NCBI GenBank assembly: GCA_014803415.1
Contig: JAAVBZ010000023.1
Coordinates: 203,329-262,109 of the forward strand
Reading direction: 5' to 3'
Source of the DNA: Lachnospiraceae bacterium
GTDB taxonomy: Bacteria > Bacillota > Clostridia > Lachnospirales > Lachnospiraceae
Length of the DNA stretch: 58,781 bases
In this document: positions 53,540 through 58,781 of the stretch, one piece after another
How positions within the stretch are numbered: position 1 is the first letter of the stretch
Layout of the letters: every line of letters starts with the position of its first letter
The notes under the pieces: model-generated
Database searches by the model: none
Seen by the model: the letters and a program-made list of their open reading frames with translations, nothing else
Told to the model about the DNA's origin: nothing
Program-made: the position numbers and the translations under genes

Positions 53540-54727
53540 TTGCACGATACTACGAAATACAGACTTGACCGATATGGTAATCAGATTTCACAGCTTGGTT
53601 ATGGCTGCATGAGATTCAGCAGAAAAGGAAAGGCCATCGACTATGAAAAAGCTGAGAAAGAAGTCCTGCTTGCTATCGAAAAAGGTGTCAATTATTTTGA
53701 TACTGCTTATATTTATCCGGGCAGTGAGGAATGCCTCGGCCGGATCCTTAATGAAAACAAATGCCGTGACAGGGTCTATATTGCTACTAAGCTTCCACAG
53801 TATATCATACGTTCTGCTGCTGCAATCGACAAAACCTTTAATGAGGAGCTTTCCCGTCTGTGCACAGAATATATTGACTACTACCTGATGCATATGTTTA
53901 CGGATTATTCGGAATGGGAGCATCTGAAGGCTTTGGGTATTGAGGGATGGATCAAGCGGCAGAAAGCAGAAGGGCGTATTCGCAACATAGGTTTTTCCTA
54001 TCATGGTGACACGGAAATGTTCCTAAAAATTCTGGATGCTTATGACTGGGATTTCTGTCAGATTCAGTATAACTATCTTGATGAGCATACCCAGGCAGGA
54101 AAGAAGGGTCTTCAGGCAGCGGCGGGGAAAGGAATTCCGGTCATTATAATGGAACCTCTGCGTGGCGGTAAACTGGTCAATCTTCCGGATAAAGCAAAGG
54201 AGGAGCTGGCCTCCGGCGGTAAAGGCTATACGCCTGCGGAATTGGGGCTGCGCTGGCTGTGGAACCAGCCGGAAGTGACCTGTGTGCTTTCCGGCATGAA
54301 TTCTGAGGATATGATCAATGAGAATATCTGTATTGCATCAGAAGCCGAGCCGGGGCATTTGACGGAAGAAGATATGGAGATTGTTGAGAAGATCAAGCAG
54401 ATCATCCGTGAACGGGAAAAGGTAGGCTGCACGGGCTGCAGGTATTGTATGCCATGTCCCAGGGGAGTGGATATTCCAGGTAATTTCTATTATTACAATT
54501 TAATGTATATGGAGAAAAAGTCTTCCGCCCGTTTTGGGTTTACCCAGAATATGGGACTGCGCAAAGAACCCGGTTTTGCTTCACAGTGCATTGGCTGTGG
54601 TAAATGTGAAAAACATTGCCCGCAGCACATCAATATCCGTGAAAAATTAAAGGAAGCTGATCGCAGCCTCAGACCCCTCCCATATAAGATAGGCATTGAT
54701 ATAATGCGCAAGATCATGATTAAATAA
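53540..54727 (+). CDS. Aldo/keto reductase with C-terminal 4Fe-4S domain
   Basis: About 390 residues. LGYGCMRFS, YFDTAYIYPGSEE (catalytic Asp and Tyr) and the TKLP strand form the aldo/keto barrel; GFSYHGDTE carries the catalytic His. The end has C-T-G-C-R-Y-C and CIGCGKCEKHCPQHI, two ferredoxin-like motifs. The start is doubtful: TTG 53540 touches GGAGG directly with no spacing, and no ATG or GTG lies in frame until 53606. The protein pattern begins near 53552, where the codon is ACG. The start may have mutated. Confidence 0.85.
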   Translation: MHDTTKYRLDRYGNQISQLGYGCMRFSRKGKAIDYEKAEKEVLLAIEKGVNYFDTAYIYPGSEECLGRILNENKCRDRVYIATKLPQYIIRSAAAIDKTFNEELSRLCTEYIDYYLMHMFTDYSEWEHLKALGIEGWIKRQKAEGRIRNIGFSYHGDTEMFLKILDAYDWDFCQIQYNYLDEHTQAGKKGLQAAAGKGIPVIIMEPLRGGKLVNLPDKAKEELASGGKGYTPAELGLRWLWNQPEVTCVLSGMNSEDMINENICIASEAEPGHLTEEDMEIVEKIKQIIREREKVGCTGCRYCMPCPRGVDIPGNFYYYNLMYMEKKSSARFGFTQNMGLRKEPGFASQCIGCGKCEKHCPQHINIREKLKEADRSLRPLPYKIGIDIMRKIMIK

Positions 54728-54792
54728 GCGATGAAACGGCGGAATTCTGGAAAGGTGGTATTATGGAAAAAATGATTAAGGAGGCAGAGAAA

Positions 54793-55317
54793 ATGAAGGT
54801 TCTTTTAATTAACGGAAGCCCCCATGAAAGGGGATGCACTTATACAGCGCTGTATGAAGTGGCAAAGATACTGGAATCAGAAGGGATTGAAACAACAGAT
54901 TTTTCATATTGGTAAAGCGCCTGTACGCGGCTGTATTGCCTGTGGAGCCTGCGGAAAGCTTGGAAAATGTGTGTTTGACGATGATCCTGCAAATGAAATG
55001 ATGCGGCTTATGCAGGTGGAGGATTCGCTTTTAAGCCCGCGGCAGCGGTAGTCAGTGCAAGACGAAGCGGTACCACGGCGACCTTTGACCGTCTGAACAA
55101 ATATTTTACCATGAACCGGATGCCCATTGTTTCTTCGCAGTATTGGAATGGCGTTCACGGATTTACGCCCGAAGATGTAAAGAAAGACGAAGAAGGCCTG
55201 CAGACCATGCGTACTCTCGGTCATAATATGGCGTGGATGCTAAAAAGTATTGCCGCAGGAAAACAGCAGACACCAATGATAGAGCCGTGGCAGCCCACCC
55301 ATTTTATCAAAGATTAA
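54793..55317 (+). pseudogene. Broken flavodoxin-like reductase, paralogue of the gene at 51644
   Basis: ATG 54793 opens MKVLLINGSPHERGCTYTAL but reaches TAA at about 54913. A shifted frame continues QIFHIGKAPVRGCIACGACG and stops at 55049. A third frame resumes at about 55020 with FKPAAAVVSARRSGTTATFD and ends HFIKD at 55317. The FMN-site section between MMRLMQ and KPAAA (about 45 residues in the intact paralogue) is deleted. So one frameshift near 54890 and one deletion near 55018 have destroyed it. Confidence 0.8.
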
Positions 55318-55375
55318 GCCGATCTTTGCCAGGCAGTATAAGAAAAGCATATTTAGTCTACACATTTGAATTATT

Positions 55376-55502
55376 CCTAAAACCAATACAATAACATTCT
55401 GTATAGGTATTTGCTATCGTTCTGAGCCTGCTTTATACTTAGAACAATAGCGAATAAGCGAAACCGTAAGATATGGAAAAGTATTGGCTTTAGGATTTTT
55501 TT
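55376..55502 (+). promoter_or_regulatory. Structured leader before the MATE gene
   Basis: CCTAAAACCAATAC (55376-55389) pairs with GTATTGGCTTTAGG (55481-55494) with one mismatch and is followed by ATTTTTTT, a terminator. Inside, TTTGCTATCGTTCT (55410-55423) pairs with AGAACAATAGCGAA (55441-55454), one mismatch. The nested shape before an efflux gene suggests an attenuator. It carries a 24-base element (55394-55417) shared with 58054. Confidence 0.6.
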
Positions 55503-55517
55503 GTATGGGAGAACAAT

Positions 55518-56882
55518 ATGGCAGATATAGCACAAAAAGAAAATATCATGGGAACACAGAAAATGAGTAAATTGATCTTATTTACCGGTATTCCCCTGAT
55601 GGTCAGTTTATTTATCAATTCACTTTATAACTTCGTGGATTCCATGTTTGTATCACAGGTATCGGAAAAAGCGCTGACAGCACTTTCCCTGGCGGCGCCG
55701 GTGCAGCTTCTGGTATCTGCACTGGGACTGGGAAATGCTGTGGGTTTAAACGCTGTGGTCTCCAAAGCCCTTGGAAGAAAAGATACAGGGGAAGTCCGCA
55801 GGGCGGCGGATGCGGCAATTTTTATCGCCCTTTGTTCATGGGTTTTGATTACTATACTGTGCCTGCTATTTGTAAAGCGTTATTTTGCATGGCAGTCAGG
55901 AGGGGATAAAGTGATTGCAGAGTACGGTGTTCAGTACCTTACTGTATGTATGCTGTTTTCTCTGGGGCAAATGGGACAGTGGGTATTTGACCGTTTTGTC
56001 ATTGCAAGCGGGCGCTCCGGTCTGTTTTTGTTTACACTGTCAGCAGCTTCTGTCACGAATCTGATTCTTGATCCTATTTTTATTTTTGGTCTGTTTGGAG
56101 TTCCAAGACTGGAAACATTAGGTGCAGCTATTGCTACGGTCATCGGGCAGACAGTAGGGATGTTTGCAGGCATTGTGATAAACCGGAAATGGAATCGTGA
56201 AATACCTTTCGGTTTTACACTTCGTCCGGACAAGAGGAGTGTTGCGGATATTCTGAAAGTTGGATTTCCTTCTACACTGGTACAGATCCTGACCTCTTTT
56301 GTGGGTATTTTGATGAACTCCATTTTAATTACTTTTTCTTCCACTGCCGTAGCTGTCTATGGAATCTGCATACGCATCCATGGGGTTTCAACCGTAGGAG
56401 TCCACGGGATTAACAATGGTCTGATTCCGATTGTTGCTTATAATTATGGGGCTTTAAACAAAAAACGCGTTTCTGATGCGGTGCGGTGGTCGCTTTTGTA
56501 CGGAGCACTGTTTTATATGCTCTTTTTTACGGTATTGCAGCTTGTGCCTACATGGGTATTGCGTATTTTTGAAGCATCGGACTATATGCTTGAGATTGGT
56601 ATTCCGGCACTTCGCATATTGGCTTTGGCATGGTTTGTGGCAATACCGGCGTTGGTGATATCGGCAGGGCTGCAGGGATTATCCATGGGAATGAGCAGCA
56701 TGATTCTGACCATGGCAAGGCAGGCTGTGCTGCCCTTGGTTTTTGCAGGAATATTCAGCAGGTTGGGGAATCTGAATCTGCTGTGGAGCGGTTTTATTCT
56801 TGCGGAGCTTTTAGCAATACCGGCAGCAATGTGGTTTTGGAGGAAAGGATGCAGGCGGATGGAAGGAGAAAAATTTCAATGA
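55518..56882 (+). CDS. MATE-family efflux transporter
   Basis: 454 residues, 12 membrane helices in two related halves. IPLMVSLFINSLYNFVDSMF at the start and GINNGLIPIVAYNYGALNKK in the second half are typical of MATE/DinF exporters, which use Na+ or H+ to expel drugs or metabolites. Its stop overlaps the start of the lipoprotein gene (ATGA), so the two are coupled. Spacing from the leader terminator supports regulation by attenuation. Confidence 0.88.
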   Translation: MADIAQKENIMGTQKMSKLILFTGIPLMVSLFINSLYNFVDSMFVSQVSEKALTALSLAAPVQLLVSALGLGNAVGLNAVVSKALGRKDTGEVRRAADAAIFIALCSWVLITILCLLFVKRYFAWQSGGDKVIAEYGVQYLTVCMLFSLGQMGQWVFDRFVIASGRSGLFLFTLSAASVTNLILDPIFIFGLFGVPRLETLGAAIATVIGQTVGMFAGIVINRKWNREIPFGFTLRPDKRSVADILKVGFPSTLVQILTSFVGILMNSILITFSSTAVAVYGICIRIHGVSTVGVHGINNGLIPIVAYNYGALNKKRVSDAVRWSLLYGALFYMLFFTVLQLVPTWVLRIFEASDYMLEIGIPALRILALAWFVAIPALVISAGLQGLSMGMSSMILTMARQAVLPLVFAGIFSRLGNLNLLWSGFILAELLAIPAAMWFWRKGCRRMEGEKFQ

Positions 56883-58018
56883 AAAAAATAGTGGCTGTTG
56901 CAATTATATTGATTTTGTTAGTGAGCCTTGTGGGATGCGGAGGGCGTGCCTCAGATAAGGGTAAGAGTCATTCCCCAGCTGGGCCAAGTGCGTCAGAGGG
57001 AACAGAGACTTCGAAGGAAACCAAGGTTTTGGAGGACAATGCTGTGACAGTACAGGCAAATTCAGAAATAGAGGAGCTTGAGAAGGGGTTTTCTGTTGTC
57101 CGGTATGAAGGGGAAGATGGGCTTTCTGATTTTCTTGCGAGGGGAGGTGCTAAAACGGATCAGGAGGTTGTACAGTTTTTGGTAAACGAGCTTTTTGCAG
57201 GAAGCCGGAGGGGGCTAACCATGAATACGCAGGCGTTTGGGTGCAGTACCCTTTCCGTACAAAATACGGAGGGCGGTTATCTTTTTGGGCGGAACTTTGA
57301 CTGGAGTACCTGTGACGCACTTGTTGTCACATCTTATCCGCAGGGGGGATATGCTTCTGTTTCCACAGTAAACCTGGGTTTTATCCGTCAGGGAGCCGGA
57401 ATGGCCGGCAGCCTGTTAAATGATGATATGATGACTATAGCGGCACTGTACGCACCGCTTGATGGAATGAATGAAAAGGGGTTATGTATATCCGCCAATA
57501 TGATCCAGGATAGCGCTGCGATTTCACAGGATACGGATAAGCCCGATATTACCACCACAACAGCCATACGCCTGCTGCTTAATCGGGCGGCCACAGTAGA
57601 GGAAGCATTGAATCTGCTGGAGCAGTATGATCTCCATGCTTCCATGAACTATATGGTTCATTTTGCCATCGCGGATGCGGAGGGAAAAAGTGTGGCTGTG
57701 GAATATATTGATAATGAAATGGTTGTGGTGGAGACGCCTGTTCTGACGAATTTTTATCTGGCGGAGGGAGAAAAGCAGGGAATCGGTACAAAACAGTCCC
57801 ATGAAAGATTTGACATATTAACAGAAACGATTGCGGAGAAACCGTCCATGACACTGGCGGAAGTAAGAGATGCCTTGGACAGTGTAAGCAAGGATAATTT
57901 TGGAGAGTTTGAGTCAACGGAATGGAGTATTGTGTTTGACCAGTCCGCCTTAACAGCAGCGTATTACCACAGGGAGAATTATGAGAAAGCATATTTTTTT
58001 CAAATCACGGGGGAATAA
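56879..58018 (+). CDS. Ntn-hydrolase lipoprotein (choloylglycine hydrolase / C45 family)
   Basis: 379 residues. The signal peptide ends LLVSLVGCGG, a lipobox, so the mature protein is lipid-anchored outside the membrane. AFGCSTLSVQNTEGGYLFGR and NFDWS match linear amide C-N hydrolases. The nucleophile would be Cys at about residue 122, which needs cleavage before it; classical bile salt hydrolases have it as residue 2. NMIQDS and the Asn and Arg positions further on fit the fold. Substrates could be N-acyl amides, bile salts or beta-lactams. ATG 56879 overlaps the MATE stop and follows GGAAGGAG; the frame is open upstream within the MATE gene. Confidence 0.82.
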   Translation: MKKIVAVAIILILLVSLVGCGGRASDKGKSHSPAGPSASEGTETSKETKVLEDNAVTVQANSEIEELEKGFSVVRYEGEDGLSDFLARGGAKTDQEVVQFLVNELFAGSRRGLTMNTQAFGCSTLSVQNTEGGYLFGRNFDWSTCDALVVTSYPQGGYASVSTVNLGFIRQGAGMAGSLLNDDMMTIAALYAPLDGMNEKGLCISANMIQDSAAISQDTDKPDITTTTAIRLLLNRAATVEEALNLLEQYDLHASMNYMVHFAIADAEGKSVAVEYIDNEMVVVETPVLTNFYLAEGEKQGIGTKQSHERFDILTETIAEKPSMTLAEVRDALDSVSKDNFGEFESTEWSIVFDQSALTAAYYHRENYEKAYFFQITGE

Positions 58019-58053
58019 ATTTTTGGATTAACATTCCTACAACCTATGCAAAT

Positions 58054-58077
58054 ACATTCGATATAGGTATTTGCTAT
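58054..58077 (+). promoter_or_regulatory. Second copy of the shared 24-base element
   Basis: 22 of 24 bases equal those at 55394-55417, sharing TATAGGTATTTGCTAT. Here it is part of a palindrome GCAAATAC (58048-58055) / GTATTTGC (58067-58074). It lies in the gap before the DUF3737 gene. Operator or RNA element. Confidence 0.55.
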
Positions 58078-58173
58078 TTTATATGAATAATCATAGACTT
58101 TAGATATGACAAGTGCATTCACAAGAATAAACAGGTGACAAGGCATGGCAGCAGGAGATGGAGGATAAGAAAA

Positions 58174-58781
58174 ATGACAAGAACAAGCATTACCGGAAAG
58201 CAATTTGATGAAGAGAGGGCGTTGTATCATCTGCAGAATGCAGATGTGACGGATTGTGTATTTGCAGGTCCGGCCGATGGAGAATCCGTGTTGAAAGAGT
58301 CTGGGGATGTGGGACTTAAAAACTGCCGTTTTTCCCTGCGTTATCCCTTATGGCATGTAAAGGGATTTACCATGACAGAATCCTCTATGGATGACAAAAC
58401 CCGCGCCGCAATCTGGTATGCGGAAAATGGGTACATCGCAGATAGTGTTTTGGGAGGAATCAAGGCCGTGAGGGAGTGCGCAAATATCCGTCTGGAGCGC
58501 TGTCAGGTAGAATCCCAGGAGTTTGGCTGGAAGTCCCGGGATATTACACTGATTGATACGGATATTGTTTCCGAATATTTATTTATGGATAGCCGGGATG
58601 TGAAACTGCGCAGTGTAAGGATGAAAGGAAAATATTCCTTCCAGTATATGGAAAATCTGGAGATAGATGACTGTGAACTGGATACGAAGGATGCTTTCTG
58701 GCACAGCAAAAATGTCACGGTGAGGGATAGTATTGTGAAAGGCGAATATCTGGGTTGGTTTTCCGAGAATCTGACACTGAT
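58174..58781 (+). CDS. DUF3737 family protein, partial
   Basis: The frame is open to the right edge, about 202 residues seen. FDEERALYHLQNADV, FAGPADGESVLKES, SLRYPLWHVKGFTM and TRAAIWYAENGYI are the pattern of DUF3737, a right-handed beta-helix protein of unknown function common in gut Firmicutes and Bacteroidetes. ATG 58174 follows GGAGGAT. No signal peptide. Confidence 0.88.
   Translation, partial: MTRTSITGKQFDEERALYHLQNADVTDCVFAGPADGESVLKESGDVGLKNCRFSLRYPLWHVKGFTMTESSMDDKTRAAIWYAENGYIADSVLGGIKAVRECANIRLERCQVESQEFGWKSRDITLIDTDIVSEYLFMDSRDVKLRSVRMKGKYSFQYMENLEIDDCELDTKDAFWHSKNVTVRDSIVKGEYLGWFSENLTL

Overview
The window looks like a chromosome segment from a gut-type Firmicute, most likely family Lachnospiraceae. 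This rests on protein character (pyruvate phosphate dikinase, clostridial-type Lgt, a GH3 enzyme with inverted domain order, a DUF6774-like small protein, a NatB-CPBP fusion), on strong AAGGAGG-type ribosome sites and on a valine T-box leader. The species cannot be named from sequence alone.

Layout. (1) 1-12037, all plus strand, ordinary chromosome: the tail of an MraY-type transferase, a dCMP deaminase, a polysaccharide deacetylase, a DUF2201/VWA-like protein with its MoxR-type AAA partner, Lgt, a small LRR protein, a GH3 glycosidase and a Na+-efflux-like ABC pair. (2) 12056-12338: a promoter, tRNA-Val(TAC), tRNA-Met(CAT) and a terminator. (3) 12340-27200: a visibly AT-rich, decaying mobile region between tRNA-Met and tRNA-Glu. 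It holds a minus-strand phage tail module cut off at about 17035 by a deletion scar, a catalytic-domain-only tyrosine recombinase, a plus-strand array of uncharacterised genes (among them a PD-(D/E)XK-like, a HEPN-like and a GIY-YIG protein), several broken small genes and an integrase C-terminal remnant. (4) 27226-36160: tRNA-Glu(CTC), a large branched inverted repeat, a PHP-HAD fusion phosphatase, an ABC-F ATPase, an MFS sugar transporter, a glycerophosphodiesterase and ppdK. (5) 36173-38957: a compact cassette of a diverged tRNA-Val, a T-box leader and an archaeal-type valyl-tRNA synthetase, followed by a MerR gene that has lost its DNA-binding end.

(6) 39922-48636 is the most striking part. 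A promoter drives a small leader ORF that contains 18 copies of AAGC. A 24-bp perfect hairpin follows, then a MalT/LuxR-type (LAL) regulator and a 1940-residue surface protein. In the present repeat state the leader stops 48 bases before the hairpin. A gain or loss of one repeat would open a frame running right through it. This suggests a phase-variable, translation-dependent terminator controlling a surface protein cassette. The cassette is visibly more GC-rich than its surroundings.

(7) 48688-55317 is a redox/sirtuin cluster: an HxlR repressor, a ferredoxin-nitroreductase, a second nitroreductase, a sirtuin, a flavodoxin-like reductase, a MarR regulator with promoter and palindromic operator, a TSUP transporter, an Fe-S aldo/keto reductase and a broken flavodoxin paralogue. 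(8) 55376-58781: a structured leader, a MATE exporter overlapping an Ntn-hydrolase lipoprotein, and a partial DUF3737 gene. A near-identical 24-base element precedes both the MATE gene and the DUF3737 gene.
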